A stretch of 64,000 nucleotides of DNA from Daphnia carinata (taxonomy: Eukaryota; Arthropoda; Branchiopoda; Diplostraca; Daphniidae): NCBI RefSeq assembly GCF_022539665.2, contig NC_081340.1:5083357-5147356 (forward strand). Direction: 5' to 3'. Shown piece by piece: positions 1-12,800 of the stretch (the first letter of the stretch is position 1; every line of letters starts with the position of its first letter). Both the position numbers and the translations under genes were made by a program. The notes under the pieces are model-generated. The model was not told where the DNA came from. It saw only the letters and a program-made list of their open reading frames with translations, and did not search any database.

Positions 1-3000
1 AAAAAATTTTTCTAAAGAAACGTTAAAAAAAATTTTTTTTTTTTTTTCCCTTCTAATTTGTGTTTTTCTCACCGAAATGAACAGCCAGTCAGGTTCTTCT
101 TTTTCGTGTCTGAACGATTCCTTGTGCGTGCAAGACGTCCTTGCTTGAATGGTGTAACTCTTTTCTGGTTTTCGTGCATCTCTAGAATATTTCGTTTCCA
201 GTTATTTGCAGAGCCAAAAACGGGTTTTTTTTTCTTTTTCTATTTCGTTAGTCACATCTAATAGCCCATTTTTTTTGTTTTGTTTTTAAAGTTGTCCCTA
301 CATTCTTTAGTATTTAACGAGCTCTGTTGGACGTACCGACACATTCCATAAATTTCTTTGTTTGACTAGAATTTCGTGTCCTTTAAGAGAGAACACAAAA
401 TGCTCGGCGAAAGTTGAATCATCATCGATTTATTTGAATATACCGCGTCTTTTCATCCTCATCTATTCGCATGGGTTTTAACACAAACACATCGGGACCT
501 GATACAAAGGCATCTTACAATCCAATCAGCATTTTCGTGACCGATCGATTAGATTTTTTTATTTTTACTAGCCTTTTGTCTCGAACAGAAAATCAATTGC
601 GGTTCGGTGTCCCGACGTCTAAATTTCACCTGGCTCTTTAATAAGGTTGAAGAGGCTACCAAAGCTAATCGTTGCCATTTCAATTGATTAAAGAAACCCA
701 ACGGGCTCTTACGTTGAGCCATAAAAAAAAAGACAAAACAACAGGCCGGGGGTAGACTCAAACGTGTTGCGTGTTTTGAAATGATTCACGCGCGCCAGTC
801 TGTTCCTGTACGGGGAGGAAACAAGGAGAACGACCTTTCCACCTGACCCCGTCGTAAGAGACGGAAAAAAGCCATTTCTTTATTTCTTTGAATGACGAAG
901 AGTGATCCCTTTAAAGTTCTCTCGCTCTTTTTTAAAAATCGTGGGAGAAAAAAAAAAAAATGTTAAACAATTGCTGTCGACAAAACTGGGCTCGATTGAG
1001 AGGCGACTCTTTCGACCCCGACCCAATGTTTCGTCTTCCTCCTGGAAGCCTATTGGCAGAACAACGTCGGTCACATCATCAATTGTCGTCTTATTTTTTG
1101 TTTTTGTTTTTTTTTTTACTTGTTCTTCTTTTTTTTAAGTCATTCTAATTTGAACACGTTTTTCTCCCCTCAGTTTTCAAACTACAAACCTATTTTTTCG
1201 AACCGTCTAGCGAGTGTATAAATAAGGAGCGAGAAACATGTCTTGCGACAACGACATGGCTTTCCATTTTGCACGACAGTAAGAACAGGAAGAACAGACT
1301 TTTATTTAGAATACAAACTTCTTTTTTTTTTTTATTATTATTTACTAAAAAAGGGAACATTTGAAAACAGAAATAAGAAACAAAATAATGGAGAAGTAGG
1401 AAGAACGAGAAATCCAAAGTTGGGTGGGAAATAAAGAATTACCGGATTAACCTGAATTTGAATATCTGTCGTATTTTCAAAGCGTCGAAAATTCGTTCGG
1501 CGCGCTACTTCTTTTTGTAACTTCCCGCGCTCTGATTCAGTTTTCTCTCGTCCCGAAAAAAGAAAAAAAAAAAAAGGAATTTATGACGTGCCATTGTCAA
1601 ATCAAAAACGAAAAAGGTAACACGATAATGTTCCATGATGGCGGCGGTACAGAAATGTAATTCCGTGGGCGGCAACAACAAGCCGCCCCACCTGTTTTCG
1701 TTCAGCTCGACACTTTCGCAAAGCCTTAATGAGATTTGAATATATACAAAGCGCAATAATCGTTATCTCGATGATTCTGCAAACAAGAAGAAGAAGAAGA
1801 AGAAGAAAAAAAAAAAGATTTCTTTACGACCTGCCAGTTTATTTAGCACCGAAAGGCGTGATTGCAATCCTTCTAAATCTTCTCTCCTTTCGGCTAAAAT
1901 TGCCCGTACGTTCTGTAACGCTATTTTCACGAACACGTAGACGAGATTCCCCCAGAAAATGTTTCTTTTTTTTTGCGTCCTGTTCTAGAAACTATTTCTC
2001 ACTCATTTTTCTTCTTGTCCAATTTAAGTTTTTTTTTTTTTTTTTTGTTTCTTGGGAATTTAACACCTTTCCCCAGGCCCCGGTTTTTATAAACTGGGAA
2101 CGAGAGCTCGTTATTTTGATTATACCGTCGTTATGAAACATTTCGCACGGAATAGTTTTCAAAACGTTTTGTTTTCGAAAATGTCGGATCAATTTCAAAA
2201 GACTTAACGATTTTTCATTGTTGGGGGAAAAGGAATTTTTTCCTAGCATTATTTATGGTGGTATAGAATTTTTGTTTTGTTTTTCGCTTAGAGATGTAAT
2301 CTATCTCGTCCTTCGGGCGCTAACAAACAGATCGACGCCGCCCTTAATGATGATGCGGGCGTGTGAATTCAGTAGGAAACGATGGCTGTTAAGATTTTAG
2401 AAGACTTGCCAAGGTTAAATTATCCGTTTTTCTTGTCTTGTGTCATACTGGTTTGCCTTTCCCGCCTCTTTTTCGGAAACGATTATCCTAACAGCGTGAC
2501 TGTAGATGTCGGGCCGTGATATTGTTTGACATGGCAGCCTTGAAATACCGACGAACGCTGTACAGATCAGCGTATCTTGTAACCTGTTCGATCGTTTTTG
2601 CCCCTTTTTTTCGCTGTCATAGCAGCAAGTTCAATTATCCAACCCCTCGATTTTAAAAGGAGTGACGTATCACGTTAATAACTGCTAACTGTTTTGGGCG
2701 TGGCTCGTCAAGTTCCCTTTTTAATTTCTGGGCTGATGTTCCAGACGATTTACCATTGGTGTCCGTCAAAGATCCTTAGGGCATTTACACGTTCACGCTG
2801 TTTGTTTTGTTTTTTTTGCCACTTCGTGCGACGCTTCGAGCAGCCGGACAAAGAAAAAAAAAACAATATTTTCTTATTCGACATTCACATGCTCTTGAAG
2901 CTCGTAACGATAATAGCCAAAACTATAACAATAAATAAAGGGGGGGGGGGGGAGGGAAACAACACAAGGAATATCAACCCGAAATATCAAAGATAAGCTG

Positions 3001-3311
3001 AGAAACCGCGCGTTCACTTTCACTGCCGTTCATGTCCTTTTTCTTTTTATGTTGGCTATATCACCAAGCCAATCGTTTTCACACGCAGGGACATACAACA
3101 ACCATAAAAGCAATCGTGCGAATACTTCGGTAGCTGCGTGCTTGTTTTTTTTTTTTTTCACGAACGAGGAGTGGGAGGGGGACGCCGTCGTTGGGAAGCT
3201 TTGTGTGTGGTATTGTCTTTTAGCCACCAAGAAAAAAAAGGGGGGGCCTAGACGTTGTTGTTAGGTCGCCACGTAATGATGGGTTTACCATCCGGCAGAG
3301 GAGCTTTTGAA

Positions 3312-3346
<35 letters not shown>

Positions 3347-3960
3347 CCTTGATCAGCAGCTTGAGTCGTGAGAGGTCTGCACTGTAATCAAGAAAACAAG
3401 AGATCGTGAAAAATATTTTTTTTTTTTTTTGCGACCTCATGAATTTTTGGTGGACACGGTGGTTTGAGTGAATGGCGTTAAAAACAGGTTTTTTTTTATA
3501 TAAGAAAAAATTGCGTAGAAGAACTGAAGAACGTAGCGGAATTCCATCGCATTTGCTTGCCCGTTAATGGCGACTTTATGCTGACAATTTGAATGCAAAC
3601 CGCCATATTTAGCATTTTTTCTTTTTGATCTTTTAGTAATGGAACATTCCCTTTTCTTTTGTACATACACATACGAGGACGACATACATGTCCTTGTCGA
3701 AGAGTCATTAAAAACAATTAATGACTTAAGCTCGTTGTAGATTGCTAATGTAGCAATCATCCGTAAAAAAAAAAAAGACTGTCGCTATAAAAAAAAAAAA
3801 TGCCTTCAACTAAACTGAAAGGCATTTTTTTCCCCCTCGATTCAATCCGTTTATTACGTTATGTTTGATTACACCACCTGAAAAAAACATGCCGGTAGAA
3901 ATGCTCACGAATTTTATACGTCGAATAGAATCACGTGGACGTTGTAAAATATTATTGCTT
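1..3960. other. No gene seen; AT-rich DNA with homopolymer runs
   Basis: Frames here are short and made of Phe/Lys runs from T and A tracts. Notable are a 12-G run at 2941-2952, a 27-A run near 3318-3344 and a hairpin at 3789-3831. A TATAAATA box at 1217-1224 has no initiator at the proper distance. Confidence 0.6.
3789..3831. repeat. Short hairpin: TGCCTTCA / TGAAAGGCA arms flanked by A and T tracts
   Basis: Arms at 3801-3808 and 3816-3824 pair with one bulge, extended by A (3789-3800) and T (3825-3831) tracts, with a 7-base loop. It may be a tiny fold-back element or a chance structure. Confidence 0.3.
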
Positions 3961-3970
3961 TCCGTTGAAG

Positions 3971-4302
3971 CTACGGCGGAGCTCCGCCAACACGTGCGCG
4001 CATGCGCGGCCTGCCGTAGACCGGAACGGGAAGAAGAAAAATGAACACAGGTGGTATAGTTGGGATTGAACGGGACGCTGTGACGTCATCTATTGTTAAC
4101 CGAGCCGTGTGTATATACACACACACGCACAAGGATGGGCAAAACTCGTGTGTGTCTGTGTCTACGCGCAGTTGGGCATTGTTGTGGAAGGGAGGAGTGC
4201 TTGCGATAACGAATGCGTACCTGTGTGTTGGGGTTCAGTTGCAATCATTACGTCTGTCCATCCCGGCGTGACTCGGTTTCGTCCATTACGCGAGTGACGT
4301 CA
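3971..4302. promoter_or_regulatory. CpG-rich promoter-like block: E-box, NRF1 site and two CRE sites
   Basis: Within this block are a CACGTG E-box (3993-3996 core, motif 3991-3996), a perfect NRF1-type site CGCGCATGCGCG (3997-4008), and two full palindromic CREs TGACGTCA (4081-4088 and 4295-4302). A perfect 14-bp palindrome GGCGGAGCTCCGCC lies at 3975-3988, inside longer arms CTACGGC (3971) and GCCGTAG (4013). The block is much richer in CpG than its surroundings. Module A exon 1 at 7388 begins with a splice acceptor and needs a 5' exon, so this is the best candidate for its promoter. No donor for the missing non-coding exon could be fixed. Confidence 0.4.
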
Positions 4303-4813
4303 ACTAAAAAAAAAAATACCGGTGTGTATGTTAAATATATAGTTTGAAAAAAAAAAAAAAAAAAAAAAAAAGAGAGAGACAGAACTGGATACTTTGGTGC
4401 GTGTGGTGAGTTCCAGACAATTGGATAGTTTTCGCATTGATTGCGCCGTGCGTTGCCAATCCGCTAATTTAGTTGTTTTAAAGAGGGTCTACGACCTGGT
4501 AGCTGAAACATGATGCATAATAATAATAATAATAATAATCAGATGGCATTATTCGGATCACTCTGCCGGAAGAGTAACCACCGTGCTTCTTTTTGTCGTT
4601 AAAAGAAATAACCTAAATGTTTATGGTCGGAGTATGTTGGAAGAAGAAGCAGTAAAAGTGTACCATGCTTATTAGCATCCCGTTAGAAACCGGCGAGCCA
4701 CGGAATTTTTGTTAGAAAAAAGAAAGGAAATAAACAAATCAACAAGGGAAGCCGTTCGACGAATATGACTAATGTTTTGTTGTTTGACGTTCCGGGGCTT
4801 TTGCGCAGTGAAT

Positions 4814-4844
<31 letters not shown>

Positions 4845-7387
4845 CAGAGGCAGTGAGGGGACGGACGGATGGGTCCGGTGAGGATTTTCGATGCAATCTG
4901 TGGCATGTCTAATTCAGTCAAGATTTTTGTTGTTGTTTTGTTTTGTTTTTCCATCGTAGCGGAAAGCCCGGAAGCTGATTTGAACGTTTTGTCGATGCGT
5001 TGTTTTATAAAGAAATGTTTTTAAAACGCGAGAGAAGGGCAAAGGCGTGTGAATGTTCCCATAAGAAAAAGAAATGGGTTGGATTATTCATGTATATCCC
5101 AAGATTCCAATGCGTCGTTTTGTAGATGTTATTTAGGTTTCTCGTATTTCTCGAATGACGTAAAAAGTTGGATAAATGCCATCGCCATACTTGAAATAAT
5201 AAAAGGGAAAGTTGCGTCTATTTTTTTTCGTTTTCCTTCAGCCATTTTTTTTTTGTCCGTTGTTTGTCCCATTTTTTTTTTTTTTTTTTTTTTTTTGTTG
5301 AAGATTTTGGTTCCATTATTATCGTTACGATTTCAACTGGTAGATTCTTTTATCTGCACGGCGGTTTGAAACTCTTTAAAATGTCTCAACCATTGCCGAA
5401 AAATAAGAAATGACTGAAATTGTACGCTGGACTAACAACGCGCTCACGAGAAGGGCGTGAACACGCCGTTTCACGGGATTCTTTCCGTGTTTTCCAGCCT
5501 TCTCGTTTTTTTTTTTTTTTTTCTTGCCACCAACTCCTTCCCGATTTTTAAAATCTATTGGTAATGTGAGAATAGAATTCCACATTTGGAAAGATTCGAC
5601 AGATTTTTTTCCTTTTTTTTTATAACGCGTTCATTTCGCCGCGTGACCGCCCGCTGAAAGCTGACATTTATGTTTGGAAACTCAAGCCCCAGATCACGTT
5701 TCTCCTTGGGATGACTGTGAACGTCGGTTTGGATTCTCGTGTTCTCTTCCGCTTCACGCGACCAACCGAGAAATAAAAATGACTCATTTCATTTTTGTTT
5801 TTATTTAAATAAATTAATTCTGTCATTGTTATCCCTGCGAGGGACGTGTTCAGAACTGCAATCGTTAAACTCTACGCTGTTTACATTAGCAATCGTTTTC
5901 TTTTTACGTCATCTCATTTCGTATCCAATTAAGTTCAAATCAAATTTCGAATCTCGTTTAACCCAAATTCATCATTCAGCCGCTGTCTCGAATGACATTA
6001 TGGTGTCTGCATCGCTCTTTTCTGGGTCGTTCGTGACATTGAGGGCATTCTAATTGTAACAAATGTTTATTCTTTTTTTTATAACTCTACGTGCCTATAA
6101 AAAGTACGTGTATCGCTCGACATCTGCGCCTTGCGTCATAGCTTATTATTTACATAGTAACAAGACAAGAGACCTTGTTTTTTGTTAGGTTTTTAAAACC
6201 TCAGTGTAAAATACAACCAACCAGCAATGATTGGCACGCCATTCTTCTGTTACGCGTCATCACCCGGTAAAGCTTTGCGTCTCATTGGTCAAGCGTAATG
6301 ATGGAACAGCTCCGTATCTGTGTCTTGTGTAGACCCACCGTTAGCTTCTTTGTTTTGTTTTTTTCCGTACGCTTAAAAACTAGGCTAAAGAGCGAGGGCT
6401 TATCAGTCGTTAAGAGAAAAGTACAATGGGCGTCGTTTATCAACAGTCGCCGCCAAGGTGTTTACATCTGTGATGACGGTCGAATGGGTGCGATCCGTTT
6501 CTCTTATGTTTTGTCCTTTCTTTCTTTTCTTTTTTTTTTTCCGCGTCCCTACTCAGCTTCCGCCGTCCCGCCCGTCTATAGAGTCATACATTTTTTTTTT
6601 TTTTTTTTTTTTTTTGGTATGTAAACTATAGTCTCGGGTGCACTAATCTTTTGTGTATATCTCATCCGTCCGTTCCGGCCCAGCGGTGCTTTTCACTTTC
6701 TGGTATTTAAAAAAAAAAAGGGCACCTGGCAGACTCTTGTTTCTTTTATTTCGTTTTTTTTTGTGGAATGAGAGGAGATTGCTTTGTTTTCTTATGCTGG
6801 TCAATCGCCATGGCCATGGCATTATTATTCAGATCGGGTATATCCGAAAGAGAAGAATGAAATGGTAGTCTATAGTAGGAGCGAATAAAAACGAACAGTA
6901 TAGTTCCTTTTTTTTTTAAGTTGTCGGCGTGTTTCCCTTTTCTTTTTTAACGATGCCTTTTGGTAAATCTAAAAAATCTTTCGGCGTTGAAAAAAAAAAA
7001 TGGTGATTCGTTAACTGTTTGAAATTATCCTTGTAAACAGTTTCCGAATCCGGGTTGGGTCATGTTGGATTTTTGCCCGGTTCAATTTTTTTTTTTAGTG
7101 GGGGGTATGTTGAACTCCACCCTCCTGCCGTGATACGGCAGTGATTGATACACGTGAAACGATCTTGATCTTTTGCCGACATTTACCCATTATTTTTTTT
7201 TTTTTTTTTTTTTGCTTGAAAACAATTGTTGCGACTTCGCCCTGTGACGAACGAAAATGATGCAAAAACAAATTCCAATTGCGCCATTACTTTTCTTGTG
7301 TTATCTTGTCCTTATCTCTCAATAATTTTTTAATCGATGATCTCTTTTATTTCTCTCTTATGTGTTGTTTGTTTCATGGTGTTCCAG
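4303..7387. other. Presumed 5' intron of RasGEF1 module A; no exon seen
   Basis: AT-rich DNA with poly-T and poly-A runs (24-A run near 4347-4370, long T runs near 4818-4844 and 5273-5296), an ATA/TAA trinucleotide run near 4516-4539, and a CTATAAAAAG box at 6095-6104 without a clear initiator. Frames are low complexity. It presumably carries the intron leading to the acceptor at 7387. Confidence 0.45.
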
Positions 7388-7388
7388 A

Positions 7389-7499
7389 ATGAGAGTGATA
7401 CAAATGACAACGGACGGTGACGTTCGAGCCGGGGACAAGAAAATCGAGAAACCTCGCGATCCCGATCGTACCAGGGATTTGTTTGGCGTTCAATTGGAG
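7389..7499 (+). CDS. RasGEF1 module A, coding exon 1 (37 codons)
   Basis: A polypyrimidine stretch and CAG at 7385-7387 precede the exon, so at least one non-coding exon must lie further 5'. The first ATG is at 7389, with a second in frame at 7404. The frame stays open to a GAG|gtaaac donor at 7500. The peptide is charged and polar (…DGDVRAGDKKIEKPRDPDR…) with no recognised domain. The end is phase 0, which fits the next exon at 7638. The other two frames are stopped. Confidence 0.6.
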
Positions 7500-9789
7500 G
7501 TAAACTTTTAAAATATTCATCATCTCATTTCCATGTGGTTGTTGTTGTTTGCCTGCCCTTGGAGTACTCGATCATCTCTCGCTGAAAATTGGAAATTACG
7601 TAACTTTCTTTTATTCACGATCACGAACTTTTTACAGGTAACGAGTTTGCTGCTGGAAGGTGAGCGTCGCAAATTAAGTGTACTCCAACGGGAGTTGCGA
7701 GGAGCATTGAATCGCGAAGCTGGCTCATTAAAAGCAAAAGAACGCCAGCAACATGAACTCATCTTAGCCATTTCGTAAGCTTTTTTTTTTTTTTATTTTC
7801 ATTTTTTTTTTCATGTAAAAAAAAAAAATTGTTCTTGGTGTGTGCGAGTTCAAAATTTGGTCCGTCTCGTATTTCTCCCTGCGGCAGTCGAAACGTGGAA
7901 TTGATTACTCGAATGACTTGCTTTTCATTCTATATCTGTATTTTTGTTCTGTTTTTTTTTTTTCTGGGTGGATTTGTTTGGATGCCCTAACAGGAGAATC
8001 CAATCGCAGTACGATCACCTGGAGCAAGAGTATCGCCAAACTTGTATTGGCGCTCTACGCAGTTCAAACACCCGCGGCTGCGGCAAAGTAAGGGCACCAC
8101 AACTAGTAGTTAAACGAAAAACTGACTTGATTTCCATTTTCTGATTTATTCGAATGACTCTTTCTCGGGCTTTTTCAATTCATACATATTATTCCTTCTC
8201 TTTTTTTTTTTTTTATTATGTTCTACCGTTTTTCCTATTATTGTTTATTTTTTTATTTTTTTATTTTTTTTAAACAGAGTGGTCGCAGCCAGCCAGCTAT
8301 CGGACTGAGACAGACGCCAAAGGCTAGGGTAAGTCACATACACCATTGTATTCAAACGTATTCAAATTTTCTTGTCGTTTGCGGTTTATTGTTGAACCGA
8401 TTGATGGGGATTCTATTATCCTTGGTTATTTTAAAACGAAGAAAAAAGAAGTGTGAGTTCCATCAATTCCAATCCCTTCATCTAACACCATCTCTTGTTG
8501 AGTAATGGTGAAAAGAAGTTTTTCGTTTGGCCGTCCGATGGCGTTATGAAACTTTTTGAAATCATCACCGCTAGATGGCGTAGAGTATGCTTTTGAAAAG
8601 GCGCTATTTTCGTTGGTCTGCTTGAAAATGAAAAATCGCGCAGAGCTCCATCGACTGTGGATACCCGCATCTTATCTTTTGTGTTTGATAGCCAAACAAA
8701 GCGTCTACGGCGAAGATATCTACGTCTAGAGTGAGGGCGACAGTAGGGCACGCGGTCATTGGTAGAAAAGAACAAAAAAGAAAAAAACCTGAGCTTTAAC
8801 AGACTTGAGGACCGAGCCCATATTTGCTTCCCGGGGAAGCGGTTGCTTGTCGCGTTCCATCACGCTGACTGCAAACAGGGGGATTCTGTCCCCCTCTAAG
8901 AGGAATACGTGCTTCGCTTATCTAATTTGAATAGAGGAGATGAAGAAGACTGAACACACTTGCCGAATGTGGCATGGCTGTCGCGGCGCCGCCCGCCACG
9001 TCTGACAGACATTTTGGTTACTTTTTTTTTTTTTTTTTTCAAATTTTTTTTTTCTTTATTTTTAAGTTCCCGCTTTTGAACTTCACAGTTTGAATAGCGC
9101 GTCGCAAATGGCTCGACCACTCACGCATATAGACTTTCCTTTTTGTTAGCGTTACAGCCGTTTCGGTTCTTTTTACTTGCTTGTCAGCCGTATTACACAG
9201 CTATCATCCGCCTTCGTGACTGGAAGCGCAATCGCCCTTGAAGCAAAACGAATGGCCGAAAATTCTCATTTCTTTCTCTCTCTCCAGCTCTTGTAAAAAT
9301 TTTATTTAAAGAACCCTCCGATTAGGATATTGTGTTCGTCTGTCGATATTAATAGCATAGGCGTTCCACTCGTTCAGAAATCCATCGCAATTTAGAGACG
9401 TAAAGATATTGGATATTTATTAATTTTCTCCAAAATCTTTCCAGTTGAAAATTTCGACTTGCTTTTTTTTTCATATCCCACGGGTTATTTGAGACTGGTG
9501 AAATTCTACGAAACACCTTGTATAGTCGTACGCTTAGAACTTAACGAATCGTTCATTACGTATGCAAACTACGCGTACCGTCGTCAAGATGCGCGTTTCC
9601 CTTCAGTGTTGAACAAACAACCGGGGAAGGCACAAAAAAAAAAATATATTGCGTGATTGTAATGAACTGCTGGAGGCCCTCCTTATTCGGTCAAGTCAAA
9701 GAGTCCTTTCACATGACGATTACCACACCTTTTTTGAGCCGTACATTATGCCTAGCGGGCAAAGCTACCAACAGTTGAAAAACGGGCCG

Positions 9790-9824
<35 letters not shown>

Positions 9825-12800
9825 GTTCGCGTGCGTTTCCATTTTCTTTTTGAAAATAGAAAAGAAAAAAAAATCTACTTGAATTGGCTTCGGTGTAGGG
9901 GATAGATTTTTTTCTTTATGAAAAGACCCTTGAGAAATTGATGATAATTATACAGCGCGCACGAGCACGTCCGGTAGCGCTACCAGTATAGCCCTCCGTA
10001 ATCATTTCAATTTGATCGACCACCTTTGTGTGTACGTACGAAAAACGACGACGCCCTACCGCGTTATGGCCGTGTGCAGGAGCACTTACCAATTGTTAAA
10101 AAGAAAAAAAGAAATTCGAATGTGCTTCAACCAAACGAATTGGCGTCGCCTTGTTGTTGATCTATGATATTGTTTAAACGATAACGACGTCTGTGGGGTC
10201 TCGGTGTTGTTTTCTTTTGTTTTTGTTTTTCTTTCAGCAAAGAAAAAGCAAAACAAACAATCGAAATCAGATATGCGGGTCGTGTTTCTAATTTTTGTAT
10301 TAGGTGCCCCAAAGACGCAAACAATGGATGTTGGCAATGGCCACCCGTAAAACAAGGCAAAAATAGTAATTCATTTTGCTTTTTCTTTTCTTCTTTTGCT
10401 GGTGAAAGTCGCTGTTATTTTCTAGTCCCTTTCGCAACGTGATTATGCGCATAACTATAAACACTGCATTAGCGGACTCTCTCGCATTTCGCACACATCC
10501 ATCATGCAAAAACAAAAATGGGAGGAATGAGTTCATCGAAAATCAGATTTAAAACCCCAGATGACTTCTTTTTGTTCCCCTCTTCTCGTTCTCAACTTTG
10601 ATTTCCATTGCAAATTCCATCGTCAGGTGTCGTAGCCCAGGTGTTGCGCACGAGCCCCCTCACCATAATCATCGTGTGTGTAATCATTTGTTGGCGGTCA
10701 GACCGCCTGCGATACACTTGCGTGTTTCCCTTCATTAAAAAAAAAAAGGGTTCGATAAAAGAATTATTGACGGCCCTCGCCCCGTGTACTTTCTATTAAT
10801 TCATTTCTCATTTAGTTTGAATAGAGAGAACCTTTTTTTTTCTTTCTTTCGGCGGAGCGTGAAGTTTGCGTGCCAATCGTGTAGGCGATCCTACTTACAT
10901 ACACACACTCTGATGTATAGCGCATAAATCTAGATAGCGTGACTTGGGTTGTTGCTTACTGCTGCTGCATTTGAATAATTCATCAGGACACGACGAAGAG
11001 AAGATGAATGGCAAATGTGCAAACACATTTAATATGCGCGTAAAACGAAAGGGGGGGGGACGGAGGGAAAGATGATTAACGCCGTCGTCGCTTACAATTC
11101 GCCGTTTTATGTAGGATATGTCTCAATGGCTTTAGGTGAAAGAGGGGAGGACAATCCCTACCCTCATCACGTCGGATAAAATTATTCAGAAATTCGTGAA
11201 TTCGAATGCGCGCGATTGCGAACAGATAATTTCCAAAATGAATTCAGAGACTCGGGGCAATGTAGTGGTCACTGACGCGTTCACGAACGTGAAAAATCAG
11301 AGTGGGAAAAAAAAAAAGGAGCGGATGATAACGAAATAACCTCCAGACAATTGTTTTCATTTCCCCTCCGTGTAATGAAAAATAAGTTTCATGTGTCTGG
11401 CAATATCACTGGAGCTTCTTTTCTTCGGGACATTTCACTTGGCCTCTATGGGGTGCCGCAACACACGCGCCCATATTTGTACGGGATCGTTTAATTTCCT
11501 GCCTCGCTTTTTATATTTTATCTATCCCTACAGGCACACGTAAGGGGGGGGGGGGGGTACTGACACTATCGCAACAGCAGTTGTTTTAGGACAATCCTTT
11601 CAAAAAAGTAATGGACGGAAGAAAGGTTCCCCTTTTTTTTTTTTTTTTTTTTTTGAAAGCGCTTGTAGGAAATTGAATGTATTTCTTTCTCGAATGTGCT
11701 ACTAGACGCGCTGCAAAGCTCGTAAACAGTAGCTCTCTCTCCGCCCTTGTATAAATACTAAATTATAACGGGCACCACATTCGTCTCTTTAAAGTCTCTC
11801 ACGGTCCGTGTTGTACGGGCTAGCAAGAAAAAGAGAAAGCTTGTTCCCTATTGTCGTTCGATAGTCATTAACGGTTGGACGTGTCCGCACTGTTATTTGT
11901 GAATGCATCGGGTCCATTTTTCTTTTCATCGACAGTTCAGCGCGCACACAAAAAAGGGAGGGGTTTTCACTAATGTTTATGTATTATGTGGGGCATTTGT
12001 TAATCAACCCATCAAGGCTAAGCTTCTATAGGTTTTGACCCCATAATGGCGGATTTTTCTTTTTCATCCATCCATCCAGCAGAGAGGGGTCGTTATTTTT
12101 GAATGGAGACGCGCAAAATTCAAAAATGCGTAGAAAAGAAAGAAGTCCAAGGTCTGCCTGGGAAAATGGCAGCTACGGCAAACCTTTTTGGCCAGGTGAT
12201 GGATGGATAGAGTGGGCCTCTCGTAAAAATGCAAGCGCCGTTGTTTCGTTTTTTTTTTGGTTTTTTTTAGTAGGTGTCTCGTAGGAGGCGCTTGCTGCCG
12301 TTATGACGTAATAGAGACACCGGTACGCACAAAACCTTGTTGTAATTTTGTGTAAATTTTTTCTTTCCTTGTTTCAGCTTTACAAAAGTGAAAAGCTGTT
12401 TTTGTTTTTGTGTTTTTTTTGTTTTTTGTTTTTTTTTTTCGAATACTTAAAAAAGAAAATGTCAGCTCGTTTATTTCCTTCCTTTCTTCGCTCGATCGGC
12501 AGCCGGAGAGAGCACCGGGTGTAGGAGAACATGTGTTGCCATGGTCGAATGGCGGAGGGGAGCAAGCGAAGGGGGAAGCTCTTCAGACCGTTGCCAAAAT
12601 GAAAAGAAGAAGAAGAAAAAAGAAAATACCATTTTCCCAACTGTTAAACGAAACTTTCCCGGCTTCAGACAAAAAACTTTTTGTGTAGCGTTTGAATGAA
12701 AGGCTTGGCTTTGATTTATCAATCCTTTCTCCCCCCAATAGCTTTCCAATTGATTATCAGCAATGGAAAAAAAACATTTTCTATTAGGATTTTTATAAAA

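Noticed and set aside
1217-1224. TATAAATA as a core promoter
   Set aside because: No initiator 25-35 bp downstream and no gene follows; expected by chance in AT-rich DNA.
11136-11339. 67-codon frame with protein-like composition after a TTTAG
   Set aside because: No ATG of good context, no donor and no recognised family; length is within chance.
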